Below are positions 1-8,111 of a stretch of DNA of 39,021 bases, one piece after another (the stretch's first letter is position 1; each line of letters opens with the position of its first letter). This DNA comes from Pseudomonadales bacterium (GTDB lineage: Bacteria; Pseudomonadota; Gammaproteobacteria; Pseudomonadales; Azotimanducaceae), in contig JADHNU010000022.1 in NCBI GenBank assembly GCA_016779325.1, forward strand, positions 1 through 39,021, given 5' to 3'. Under the pieces are notes generated by a model. That model was not told where the DNA came from and ran no database searches. It saw nothing but the letters and a program-made list of their open reading frames with translations. The position numbers were made by a program, and so were the translations under genes.

Positions 1-122
1 AGGGCGCCCGGCTCAACGGTCCGGGAATCCAGAGCGATGTCCCGGCAGGCGAGATCGTCGGCAACGGCGACGCCCCACAGCGCGGAAAGTTCTGAACCAA
101 GCCATAGGGCCTCCGATGACAC
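1..122 (-). CDS. Mur ligase-like protein, N-terminal fragment (MurE/MurF type), partial
   Basis: This is the first 40 codons of a gene that runs off the left edge. From a GTG at 122-120 the minus strand reads a peptide ending in ALDSRTVEPGA. The LDSRTVxPG pattern resembles the N-terminal domain of MurE and MurF, the cytoplasmic ligases that add meso-diaminopimelate (or lysine) or D-Ala-D-Ala to the UDP-MurNAc peptide. A GGGAG lies about 12 bases before the GTG, which is rather far. The gene is divergent from the MAPEG gene, with 56 bases between the two starts. Too little is visible to separate MurE from MurF or from another Mur-like ligase. No catalytic residue lies inside the window. Confidence 0.45.
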   Translation of the reverse strand, partial: MSSEALWLGSELSALWGVAVADDLACRDIALDSRTVEPGA

Positions 123-145
123 GATGCGATTGCTCCCATTGTCGG

Positions 146-151
146 TACACT
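146..151 (+). promoter_or_regulatory. putative -10 box (TACACT) of the MAPEG gene
   Basis: TACACT lies 27 bases before the ATG at 179 and is followed by a GC-rich start region. The same hexamer stands before several other genes in the window. No convincing -35 box is seen at 16-18 bases. Confidence 0.35.
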
Positions 152-178
152 GGGCGCTCCCTCGGGAAAGGAGCATCC

Positions 179-556
179 ATGAACGCACTGATTCTTGCCG
201 TGGCCCTCGCGGCGCTCATGCCCATTGTGTTTGCTGGCCTTGCCAAGCGCCAGGGGGGCTACGATAACCATCAACCCCGCGCCTGGCTCGCCGGCCTCGA
301 AGGGGCCCAGGCGCGCGCCCAGGCCGCCCAGGAAAATAGCCACGAGGCCTTCCCGCCCTTCGCTGCGGCGGTGGCCCTCGCCCTGCTCCTCGCCCCCGAG
401 CGAGAGTCCACGATCACCCTACTGGCTTACGCCTTTTTAGGGCTACGGACGGCCTACGGTTGGGCCTACATCACCGATCGGGCAACCCTGCGATCCCTGC
501 TTTGGATGCTGGCCCTGGGCTGCACCCTGGGAATTTTTTGGCAAGCCGCCGCCTAG
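179..556 (+). CDS. MAPEG family membrane protein
   Basis: The protein is 125 residues with about four hydrophobic segments (near residues 2-20, 55-70, 76-95 and 105-123). The stretch around ENSHEAFPPFAAAVALA matches the MAPEG family (membrane-associated proteins in eicosanoid and glutathione metabolism), whose bacterial members are small inner-membrane proteins of mostly unknown substrate. The ATG at 179 is chosen because AAGGAG precedes it by a few bases; an in-frame ATG at 116 would add 21 residues of non-membrane sequence and has no ribosome binding site. The sppA gene follows after 17 bases, so the two are probably cotranscribed. The reaction catalysed, if any, cannot be read from the sequence. 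Confidence 0.85.
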   Translation: MNALILAVALAALMPIVFAGLAKRQGGYDNHQPRAWLAGLEGAQARAQAAQENSHEAFPPFAAAVALALLLAPERESTITLLAYAFLGLRTAYGWAYITDRATLRSLLWMLALGCTLGIFWQAAA

Positions 557-573
557 CTTAGGAGTCATTTTCT

Positions 574-2400
574 ATGTCGGAAGCGAACCCCGGCCTCTGG
601 TCCCGTTTTAATCGTGGTCTTGAGGGCCTCCGCCGCGTTTTGGGCAACCTTGCTTTTCTCGGTCTTCTTGGCCTGGTGGTGTTGGGCCTCATGCAGGGCG
701 ATGGCGGCGTGGACGTTCCGGAGGGCGGCGCGCTTCGCTTGACCCTCGATGCCCCCATTGTCGAAGCCCCGCCCCAACCGGACCCCTTGGCGACCCTGTT
801 CGACGAGGGGGCGCGCGCGCCCCTGGTGCTCTCGGATCTCTTGGACGCTTTAGCTTACGCCGCGGAAGATCCGCGTATTGCGGGCGTCGTGCTTGAGCTC
901 GACGCCTTTCCTGGTGCCGGTTTTGCGACGCTTGAGGCGCTTGGAGAGGCCCTCCTTCAGGTCAAGGCGGCCGGTAAGCGCGTGGTAACGCGAAGTGAAG
1001 GCCTAAGCCAGGGTGCCTATTACCTGGCCAGCTTTAGCGATGAACTCTATCTCGACCCGGCGGGCGATCTTTGGCTCCGGGGTTTGGCCAGCGAACCCCT
1101 CTATTTCGGTGAAGCCCTCCAGCGTCTGAAGATCGCGGTCGAAGTGATTAAGGCGGGGCGCTACAAATCTGCGGTGGAGCCGCTGTTGCGGCGCGACATG
1201 TCGCCCGAAGCACGGGAGGCGGAGACGGCCCTCGTGACGGGGCTATGGGCGCGCTACGCGAGCGCCGTGGTGGCGAACCGGTCCATGGATGAGGCCCAAT
1301 TTGAGCGCCTGCTTCGGGAGTGGCCCGAGCGGCTTCGGGCCGCCGGCGGCGACGGGGCGCGGCTCGCTCTTGAGGCTGGCCTAGTCGATGAGCTTCTCCC
1401 CCGAGAGGCCACCGTCGATCGCTTAAAGCATTATTTTGGGGTCGATCCCGATCAGGAGCAGAGCTACCGGCAAATTGGTTGGGCGCCCTATCTCGCTGCT
1501 CAGCCTGAAAAGTTGAGCGAGACGGCCGATGTTATTGCGGTGCTGGTGGCGGAAGGCACCATTGCGCCGGGTTCTGGGGGCGATGGTCTCGTAGGCGATC
1601 AGCTTGTCGCTCAAATTGACGACGCCCGTTATGACGATCGGGTGAAGGCCGTCGTCCTTCGGGTGAATTCCCCTGGCGGTGCCGCAAGCCAATCCGAGCA
1701 AATACGCCGGGCCCTCGCCCTCGTGCAAAGTCGGGGGAAGCCTGTGGTAATCAGCATGGGCGATGTGGCCGCCTCCGGCGGCTATTGGATTGCCAGCACG
1801 GCGGATTACATCCTAGCGGCCCCGGGAACGATCACCGGCTCCATTGGGGCCTTTGCGCTCACGGCAACCTTTGAGCAGAGTGCGGCGGCCCTCGGCGTCA
1901 CGACGGATGGGGTAAAGACCCACCCGCTTGCGAACGCCGGCAATCCCTTTCGGCCCCTCGCCCCCGGTCTTCGGTCCATGATTCAGGGCGGAATCGAGCA
2001 CACCTATGAAACCTTCCGCATTCGAGTGGCTGAAGGCCGAGGCCTAACCTTGGACGAGGTCGACGAGCGCGCAGAAGGGCGTGTCTGGACGGGGCAAGCG
2101 GCCCACGCTCTAGGCTTGGTTGATGCGCTGGGAGGGCTTGACGCCGCGGTGGCGAAGGCGGCGGAGCTCGCTGAGGTGGAGGCCTACACGGTGGAGCGCT
2201 TCGAGCCGCCGCGCTCGCCCTTCGAACAGCTTCTGGGCGTCGTGCTGGAGTCTGTCAGCCTTGATCCCCTGTCTCCCAGGCCTGCCTGGGGACGTTGGCT
2301 GGCCACGACCTTCGGGGCGGCGCAGCAGGCCGTCGCCCTTGATTACCGCAGCGCCGGCGTGCTCATTTGGTGCCCCCGCTGCGACGCCCTGGCCCCTTAG
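574..2400 (+). CDS. sppA: signal peptide peptidase SppA, 67K type (protease IV)
   Basis: The protein is 608 residues, the length of the two-domain proteobacterial SppA (E. coli 618). SppA is an inner-membrane serine protease with its active site in the periplasm; it degrades signal peptides left after secretion. A single membrane anchor lies at about residues 22-40. The N-terminal domain carries the general base lysine at K198 (in AGRYKSAVEPL). The C-terminal domain carries the nucleophile S401 (in DVAASGGYWIAS). Their spacing of 203 matches K209 and S409 of the E. coli enzyme. NSPGGAA near 365 is the conserved oxyanion region. GGAG precedes the ATG. The gene ends 28 bases from the convergent alanine symporter gene. 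Confidence 0.95.
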   Translation: MSEANPGLWSRFNRGLEGLRRVLGNLAFLGLLGLVVLGLMQGDGGVDVPEGGALRLTLDAPIVEAPPQPDPLATLFDEGARAPLVLSDLLDALAYAAEDPRIAGVVLELDAFPGAGFATLEALGEALLQVKAAGKRVVTRSEGLSQGAYYLASFSDELYLDPAGDLWLRGLASEPLYFGEALQRLKIAVEVIKAGRYKSAVEPLLRRDMSPEAREAETALVTGLWARYASAVVANRSMDEAQFERLLREWPERLRAAGGDGARLALEAGLVDELLPREATVDRLKHYFGVDPDQEQSYRQIGWAPYLAAQPEKLSETADVIAVLVAEGTIAPGSGGDGLVGDQLVAQIDDARYDDRVKAVVLRVNSPGGAASQSEQIRRALALVQSRGKPVVISMGDVAASGGYWIASTADYILAAPGTITGSIGAFALTATFEQSAAALGVTTDGVKTHPLANAGNPFRPLAPGLRSMIQGGIEHTYETFRIRVAEGRGLTLDEVDERAEGRVWTGQAAHALGLVDALGGLDAAVAKAAELAEVEAYTVERFEPPRSPFEQLLGVVLESVSLDPLSPRPAWGRWLATTFGAAQQAVALDYRSAGVLIWCPRCDALAP

Positions 2401-2428
2401 AGCGCCCCAGGAAGCCCGCTTCCCGCGC

Positions 2429-4120
2429 TTAATCGCGGGGCGCGGGGTTCGGGGCGTCGGGATGGGCTTCGGAGAAGCCTTTCCAATAGTCGCGAATTTC
2501 CTGCCGGATCTCCTTGCGCATGGCGCACAGGCCTAGGAGATTGGGAAGGGTCATCACCACCATGGTAATGGCCGCAATCTGCCAAATCAGGGTCGTATCG
2601 GCGATCGCGGCTAAAAAGAAGCCCACCACGTACACCAGCCGGTAAGGCATGATTGATTTCGTACCGAAAAGAAAGGTCATGCTGCGGTCGCCGTAGTAGG
2701 ACCACGCCAGCGCCGTGGAGAAGGCGAAGAGCATCAGCCCGAAGGCAACGATGTAGGGCCCGATGCTGCCGAGGAAGCTCCGATTAAAGGCTTCCACCGT
2801 AAGGGCCGCGGAGTGAATAAGCGATTCCCCCCGCAGGTAGACGTCGGGCTCCGCAATGCGCCCCTCCCGCACCGTCACCTCTCCCGTGAAGCGCCGGTTC
2901 TGCCCAATGTGGTAAGTCACATTCTCTGCTACGGAGCGGGCGTGGAGGATGGTGAAACCGTCGTGGGTGGCCTCACCGTTCTGCACCTCAATGGTGCCCG
3001 TGTAGCGCTGCACGCTAGAGGGTTGATCCGTAAGGAAAGCTCGCAGCGCGTCGACGTGGGCCACCTCGGAGTCCTTGAGGTTCCCGGCCAAAATCACCGT
3101 GTCCGAATCCTGAAAATCGTTGGGGAACTTTTCGTTCCACACGCCGGAAGAGAGGATCACAAGGCCTGTTAGCGTGCAGATTAAAATCGTATCGATGAAG
3201 GGCTCGAGAATGGCAACAAAGCCTTCGGACACAGGCTCCTTCCCCTTCGCCGAGGCGTGGGCAATGGGCGCACTCCCCTGCCCCGCTTCGTTCGAGAACA
3301 ACCCCCGATTCACGCCCCGATTAAACGCATAGGCAAAGGAAGCCCCAAGAAAGCCCCCGGCGGCGGCGGAGCCGCTGAAGGCGTCGCGGAAGACAGAAAT
3401 GAAGGCTGGCCCCACGAACTCGATGTTGGAAAAAATCACCGCCAAGGCGCCGATGCCGTAGGCCGCGGCCATGAAGGGCACCAGCTTGGAGGTGACGGCG
3501 GCAATCCGCTTAATGCCGCCGATGATCACCAGGCCGAGGGCGACCGCAAGCACCCCGCCGGTCCAGTAGGGAGAAATGCCGAAGGTGGCTTCCATGGCCT
3601 GGGCGATGTTGTTGGCCTGAGGCATGCTGCCCGTACCGAAGGACGTGGCGACGCAGGCCACGGCGAAGAGAATGGCCAACCAACGCATGTTCATGCCCCG
3701 GTCCATGTAGTACATGGGGCCGCCGGCCATGTGGCCCTCTTCATCCACCACTCGGTATTTATAGGAAATCAGCACCTCCACAAACTTGGTGGTCATGCCG
3801 AACAGGGCCGTGGCCCACATCCAGAACAGGGCAGCTGGCCCGCCTACGTGCAGGGCCAGGGCTACGCCGCCGATATTCCCCGTGCCCACGGTGCCCGAGA
3901 GGGCCGTGGCGAGCGCTTGAAAGTGGGTGGTATCCCCAGGGGCTTCCTTGTCGTCATAGCGCCCGCCGAGGATGCGCCAGGCGTGACGGAAATAGCGGAT
4001 TTGAGGAAAGCCCAGGTAGATCGTGAAGAAGATGCCCACGCCCAGCAGTACGACGGGGAAGTACGGGGCGGATCCAAGAAAGCCGTCGAGGGCGATCAAA
4101 AAACTACTGAGCTGTTCCAA
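2429..4120 (-). CDS. AGCS family sodium:alanine (amino acid) symporter with a large loop insert
   Basis: The 563-residue membrane protein has the hallmarks of the alanine/glycine:cation symporter family: [11 protein letters not shown] near residue 79, [10 protein letters not shown] near 93 and [19 protein letters not shown] near 271. It should import alanine or glycine with Na+ across the inner membrane. The family is usually 450-500 residues. The excess here is a hydrophilic stretch at about residues 328-440, between [12 protein letters not shown] and the last membrane segments. The start is a TTG at 4120-4118, supported by GGAG six bases before it; no ATG is better placed. The gene lies 61 bases downstream of the phosphatase gene on the same strand, with a hairpin in between, so it may have its own promoter. 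Confidence 0.92.
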   Translation of the reverse strand: MEQLSSFLIALDGFLGSAPYFPVVLLGVGIFFTIYLGFPQIRYFRHAWRILGGRYDDKEAPGDTTHFQALATALSGTVGTGNIGGVALALHVGGPAALFWMWATALFGMTTKFVEVLISYKYRVVDEEGHMAGGPMYYMDRGMNMRWLAILFAVACVATSFGTGSMPQANNIAQAMEATFGISPYWTGGVLAVALGLVIIGGIKRIAAVTSKLVPFMAAAYGIGALAVIFSNIEFVGPAFISVFRDAFSGSAAAGGFLGASFAYAFNRGVNRGLFSNEAGQGSAPIAHASAKGKEPVSEGFVAILEPFIDTILICTLTGLVILSSGVWNEKFPNDFQDSDTVILAGNLKDSEVAHVDALRAFLTDQPSSVQRYTGTIEVQNGEATHDGFTILHARSVAENVTYHIGQNRRFTGEVTVREGRIAEPDVYLRGESLIHSAALTVEAFNRSFLGSIGPYIVAFGLMLFAFSTALAWSYYGDRSMTFLFGTKSIMPYRLVYVVGFFLAAIADTTLIWQIAAITMVVMTLPNLLGLCAMRKEIRQEIRDYWKGFSEAHPDAPNPAPRD

Positions 4121-4145
4121 GGGCGGCTCCTAGGGCATTAAGCAT

Positions 4146-4165
4146 GGGCGCGCACGGCCGCGCCC
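4146..4165 (-). terminator. GC-rich hairpin between the phosphatase and symporter genes
   Basis: GGGCGCG (4146-4152) and CGCGCCC (4159-4165) form a perfect seven-pair stem with a six-base loop, just after the phosphatase stop. On the minus strand the hairpin is followed by ATGCTT, not a good T-run; on the plus strand it is followed by AATTTT. It could be a weak terminator or an RNA-stabilising hairpin. Confidence 0.4.
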
Positions 4166-4181
4166 AATTTTCACGGATACC

Positions 4182-5780
4182 CTAGGGCGCTTTGGGATCG
4201 AGGGCGTCCCCCAGGGCGGCTTTCATGACGTAGTAGATCACATTTTGCTCAAGGACACCGCCGAGGCGCAGGGAACCGGCGCCCCAGCCATATACCGCGA
4301 CGTCCTCGCCGCCGTGGGTTTCCGCGCCAGCCGGCACCATGGCTTCTTGCAGGTAATTTGGCGCTTGCGTATTCACATCGCTGAGATCCGGCCGACCCAA
4401 AGCCGCCTCGACGCTGCGAGGATAGTGGGGGGCAGTTTTCGGCCCCTCGCCTTGTTGATCGCTCTTTCCTGGGTAGCCGGGGCCATTGGTGTAAGCCAGG
4501 GTGGTATAGGGTAAGCCGAGGGCATCACGCGCCGGCGTGCTTTCGGGGAAGCCCTGGGCGTCATTGCTGTAGGTCAGGCCCAAAATGGGGTTGCCCCGGG
4601 TGGGGTAGCCCGCGAAAGTTAGGGTATGACTGTGATCCGCAGTCACCAAGATCAGCGTATCGGTCTCCTGACTCTTGGCCACAGCTATGGCCACGGCGGC
4701 ATCCAGAGCGACCGTGTCTTCAAGGGCGCGATAGGCGTTGCCCGCATGGTGGGCGTGATCGATGCGCCCTGCCTCGACGACAAGCACAAACCCTTCTTCC
4801 TTGGCGCTGAGCCGATCGATGGCGAACGCGGTCATCTCCGCCAGAGAGGGTTCCTGGCCGGGATCTTGGCTTCGGTCCGCTTCGAATTGCATATGAGAAG
4901 GCTCAAAGAGCCCCAGCACGGGGCCCGGTGCCTGGGCTGCCGCGGCAAGGTCCTTTCCGTGCCAGAGGTAGGTCCCCATGGGATTCGCGGCCTTCCACGC
5001 CTCGATCAAATTGCGGCCGTCCCGTCGCCCCCCGGTTTTGTTTGGGTATTCGGGGTCCGCAACCTCCTTGGGCAGGAACATGGCGCGCCCACCGCCCAGC
5101 ACCACGTCGATGCCATCGCCGTAGGGGAAGCTCAGCAGCTGAGACGCGATATCGGTGCAGCCGGCCGCTGCTGCCTCAGCAGGGACGCCCCCTTCCCAAT
5201 CCCGTTCCACAACATGCGCGTAGGTGGCACCTGGGGTCGCGTGGGTTATGCGGGCGGTGGAGATTACCCCCGTAGCCAGCCCCGCCGCTTCCGCTTCTTC
5301 AATGAGGCTCGGCACCCCCGCATCCTGCCCCGAGGCGCAGTCCCCTCGCACCACCGAGCCATCCACGGAGAGCACCCCAGCCAGCGTCTTCACCCCCGTG
5401 ATCATCGCCGTCATGGTGCCCGCCGAATCCGCGGTTTGCTGATTGGTGTTGTAGGTTTTCGACAGGGCCAGAGCCGGAAAGCGCTCGAAGCTAAGTTCAT
5501 GGTCCTCCCCAAGGCCGCCGGCTTTTTGCCCGGCGTAAATACGGCCCGCGGAGACGCTTGAAATGCCCATGCCGTCACCGATAAACAGGATGACGTTTTT
5601 AGCCTTAGCCCCTCGATAGGCGCTTTCCTGGGCGGCGAGGGCCCGGGCCCCCACGGCGCGCCAGTAGGCGGGATCGGCCTCTGCGGCGGGGCTTGGGGAC
5701 GGGGCCGCGAGGGCGGTGGGGGCGCCGAGGGCCCAAAGGGCTAAGAGGGACAGGGATCGCATCGGGCGACTAAGGGCCAT
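4182..5780 (-). CDS. alkaline phosphatase (PhoA superfamily), exported
   Basis: The 532-residue protein begins with a signal peptide (basic residues, a leucine/alanine-rich core at about 9-24, likely cleavage after ALA near 26). It then shows the metal-dependent alkaline phosphatase fold. FIGDGMG near 66-72 supplies a metal-binding aspartate (D69). TADSAGT at 117-122 carries the nucleophile serine S119. RIDHAHHAGN and TADHSHT supply the metal-binding aspartates and histidines, and a late ETHGGEDVA contributes the last histidine. It should release phosphate from organic monoesters in the periplasm. GGAG precedes the ATG. It follows the sugar symporter gene by 53 bases on the same strand. No clear Pho box was seen. 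Confidence 0.93.
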   Translation of the reverse strand: MALSRPMRSLSLLALWALGAPTALAAPSPSPAAEADPAYWRAVGARALAAQESAYRGAKAKNVILFIGDGMGISSVSAGRIYAGQKAGGLGEDHELSFERFPALALSKTYNTNQQTADSAGTMTAMITGVKTLAGVLSVDGSVVRGDCASGQDAGVPSLIEEAEAAGLATGVISTARITHATPGATYAHVVERDWEGGVPAEAAAAGCTDIASQLLSFPYGDGIDVVLGGGRAMFLPKEVADPEYPNKTGGRRDGRNLIEAWKAANPMGTYLWHGKDLAAAAQAPGPVLGLFEPSHMQFEADRSQDPGQEPSLAEMTAFAIDRLSAKEEGFVLVVEAGRIDHAHHAGNAYRALEDTVALDAAVAIAVAKSQETDTLILVTADHSHTLTFAGYPTRGNPILGLTYSNDAQGFPESTPARDALGLPYTTLAYTNGPGYPGKSDQQGEGPKTAPHYPRSVEAALGRPDLSDVNTQAPNYLQEAMVPAGAETHGGEDVAVYGWGAGSLRLGGVLEQNVIYYVMKAALGDALDPKAP

Positions 5781-5833
5781 GGCACTACTCTCCTAGGGAA
5801 TACCGGTGGGCTGCAGCTTGGGCCCGGGACACG

Positions 5834-7303
5834 TCAGGATGATGACACCTCCGCGCGGGCCCGGCGACGGGCTTCAAGCGCCTCGAGGACCTGGGCGTGA
5901 CGTCCTTGGGACAGGGTGTAGTGGCTGTAGCACCACACCGCAATGAGGGCGAAGACGGCAACCAGCGGTCCATAAAGCCAGCCCAGGCGCGTAAGTACCT
6001 CGACGGGGACGTCACCGGGGATTGCTTTGGCCGGAAAGGCAATCGCATCGAGACCAAAACCGCCCACAAGATTGCCAATGCCCGAGGCCCCCTTGCCGGA
6101 GAAGCTCAGGGCGCCAAAGAAAATGCCCTCTTGCCGGCGTTCCGTGGCGAGTTCGTGCTCATCGGCAATGTCCGCCATCATGGAGCCCGCGGTGATCAGC
6201 GCCTGCACGACGCCCATGCCGCCAATCAGGGCGGCGCCCACAAGCAGGGGCAGGAGGGTCGGGTCGTCATTTTCTGGGAAGAGGCCCAGGAGCCGCAGGG
6301 TTGGGGGCGATAAAACGAACACGGCATACCAGGCCGTGCCAAACACCACCGAGGGCATCTTGTCGAAGCGCTGGTTCATTCGATGGGTGAAGGGGGTACC
6401 CAAAATTAAGCCTAGGGGACCGGCGAGAACGACCCAGCGAAAGTCCTCAGAAGAAAGCGCCCAGAAATAATTCCCCATGTAGAGGCCCAGGGCGCTCTGA
6501 ACCCCCACCATCACGTAAACGATAATGACGCCGGAAAACAGCCAGCGAAAAGACCGATTGGTGAGCGCGCTCTTTAAATCGACGAAGACCTGCAGGAGCG
6601 CCTTCAGGAGCGCGCTTTGGGCATTTGGCGCCGTCTCCCGCGCGGCAACGGCTTTAAGCCGTGGGATCTGGTCGTGCGTACCCCATGCCGACCAAAGGAT
6701 GGTGACCACCATGGCGACGCTGAATACGGCGGCGAAGGCCGGATAGGCGTCGCGGTTCAGGGTGCCTGGGAGGCCGCCCTGGTCCGTGAAGAAGACGCTA
6801 AAACCAATCAAGATCGTCAAGGCGCCGCCGAGCACGCCGAACAGCATCCGATAGCTGACGATGCTGGTGCGTTCGGCGTAGTCATCGGAGAGCTCGGCGC
6901 CGAGGGCCAGATGGGGAACGTGGTAGAGGGTCATGGCGCCCCGGGTGAGCACCGCAAACACCGTCAGCCAGAGAAAGGTCTCGAACTCAGAAAGCCCTTG
7001 GGGCGGCGCAAAAAGCAGATAAAAGGCGATGCCCAAGGGCAAGGCCGAGGCATACATAAACGGATGACGACGGCCCCAGCGGGAACGCCAGCCATCGGAC
7101 AGGGAGCCTGCTAGGGGATCCGTGATGGCGTCGAAGCACAGGGCAATCATGATCGCGAGACCGGACAGGGTCCCGGAAAGGCCTAGCACCTGATTGTAAT
7201 AAAGCAGCAAAAAGGTGCTGAAGGCATTGTTCTTGATGCCCTCGGCCATTTGGCCAATACCGAAGGCGAACTTCGTACTGCGCTTTACCCGTTGGGTTGT
7301 CAC
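5834..7303 (-). CDS. MFS transporter, GPH (glycoside-pentoside-hexuronide:cation symporter) family
   Basis: The 489-residue protein has about 12 membrane segments. Its N-terminus matches the MelB-like GPH family: FGIGQMAEGIKNN, LLLYYNQVLG, DAITDPLAGSLSD and RWGRRHPFM. The DPLAGSLSD and RRHPFM pieces are the family's loop motifs for cation-coupled transport of sugars or glycosides. The substrate cannot be told. The start is a GTG at 7303-7301, chosen because GGGGAGG lies five bases before it. Upstream, CCCTC (7331-7335) and GAGGG (7343-7347) form a short inverted repeat that could be a regulator site. The phosphatase gene follows after 53 bases, so the pair may be one transcript. Confidence 0.9.
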   Translation of the reverse strand: MTTQRVKRSTKFAFGIGQMAEGIKNNAFSTFLLLYYNQVLGLSGTLSGLAIMIALCFDAITDPLAGSLSDGWRSRWGRRHPFMYASALPLGIAFYLLFAPPQGLSEFETFLWLTVFAVLTRGAMTLYHVPHLALGAELSDDYAERTSIVSYRMLFGVLGGALTILIGFSVFFTDQGGLPGTLNRDAYPAFAAVFSVAMVVTILWSAWGTHDQIPRLKAVAARETAPNAQSALLKALLQVFVDLKSALTNRSFRWLFSGVIIVYVMVGVQSALGLYMGNYFWALSSEDFRWVVLAGPLGLILGTPFTHRMNQRFDKMPSVVFGTAWYAVFVLSPPTLRLLGLFPENDDPTLLPLLVGAALIGGMGVVQALITAGSMMADIADEHELATERRQEGIFFGALSFSGKGASGIGNLVGGFGLDAIAFPAKAIPGDVPVEVLTRLGWLYGPLVAVFALIAVWCYSHYTLSQGRHAQVLEALEARRRARAEVSSS

Positions 7304-7373
7304 CGGGCCTCCCCGCGCCGGTTTTTATAGCCCTCGATTAAAGAGGGGGTGGCGCACGGGTGCAACCTAATCC

Positions 7374-8111
7374 TTAGGGTATTCGCGGAGCCAAAAGGGT
7401 CATGGGCAGGCCGAGGGGGTCTTCGTCCCCCTCCCCGAGCCGTTCCAGCGCCCCCTCCGGGCGCGTGGCCAAGTAGGCCAGCACCAGGGCGTCGAGGCGG
7501 TCGTCCCGCCCTACCCGCCGTCCCTCCACCGTCAGGGCGGCGTCGAGGGCGGATCCAACGCTGAGTCCTAACCCCTCAAGCAGCCGTTGCCGCGCAGCGG
7601 CCCCCTCCGCCGTTTTCTTCGGTGGCAAGGGAGGCTGGGTGCCGTTCAGGCGAAGAAAGGCCAGCTCCGGGTGCGCCTCTTCGAAGCGCGGTGCTGCGGG
7701 CTGAGCTCGACGCAGAAAACGATCTAAGGTGCGAATCTTTGGGACGATATTCCAGGCTTGGAGACTGAGCCCCTGCCCCATGCTGGCCTGAGCGAGCCGC
7801 TGCGCTTCGCGAAAGCTTAAGGCATCGAGCACGGGGCGGGTTGGCGCCAGGAAGACCGATGCGCGGGCCGGGCCCAGAGCGGCTTGGGCGAGCCGATCTA
7901 CCCGGCGCACTCCCGTGAGTGGCAGGCCGATGGGCATATCGATGAGCTGCCGCACGCCCCGAAGGCCCCGGGCGGCCAGGGCGCCCTCTAAGCTTTCCAA
8001 CCGATCGAGGCCGAAGATCTCCGGGTTAGGCCAGGGCCCTGGCCCGAGCGCCAAGGCCGCCACGAGCCAGCCCCCGGAGCAGCCATCGAGGCCAACGGCC
8101 GCCGCCTGCAC
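7374..8111 (-). CDS. DUF429 domain protein
   Basis: The 245-residue protein shows the DUF429 pattern: VGLDGCSGGWLVA at the N-terminus, the IDMPIGLP motif near residue 58, R-rich helices, SLQAWNIVPKI near 115, and EAHPELAFLRLNG near 145. A C-terminal RDDRLDALVLAYLA is typical of the family. DUF429 has an RNase H-like fold and no established function; nuclease or nucleotide chemistry is only a guess. It begins with GTG at 8111, sharing one base with the stop of the glutathione reductase gene (TAGTG), so it is translated from the same messenger and probably by coupling. Nothing in the sequence explains the link to glutathione metabolism. Confidence 0.85.
   Translation of the reverse strand: MQAAAVGLDGCSGGWLVAALALGPGPWPNPEIFGLDRLESLEGALAARGLRGVRQLIDMPIGLPLTGVRRVDRLAQAALGPARASVFLAPTRPVLDALSFREAQRLAQASMGQGLSLQAWNIVPKIRTLDRFLRRAQPAAPRFEEAHPELAFLRLNGTQPPLPPKKTAEGAAARQRLLEGLGLSVGSALDAALTVEGRRVGRDDRLDALVLAYLATRPEGALERLGEGDEDPLGLPMTLLAPRIP

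Noticed and set aside
3257-4141. Long plus-strand reading frame opposite the alanine symporter
   Set aside because: Its composition is a G/H/R-rich mirror of the real gene, caused by high GC at third positions; no family match and no ribosome site.
4146-4165. Strong intrinsic terminator for the phosphatase gene
   Set aside because: The hairpin is good, but the minus strand has no T-run after it, so it is kept only as a weak candidate.
4626-5561. Plus-strand reading frame opposite the alkaline phosphatase
   Set aside because: The phosphatase motifs are on the minus strand; the opposite frame has a shadow-like composition.
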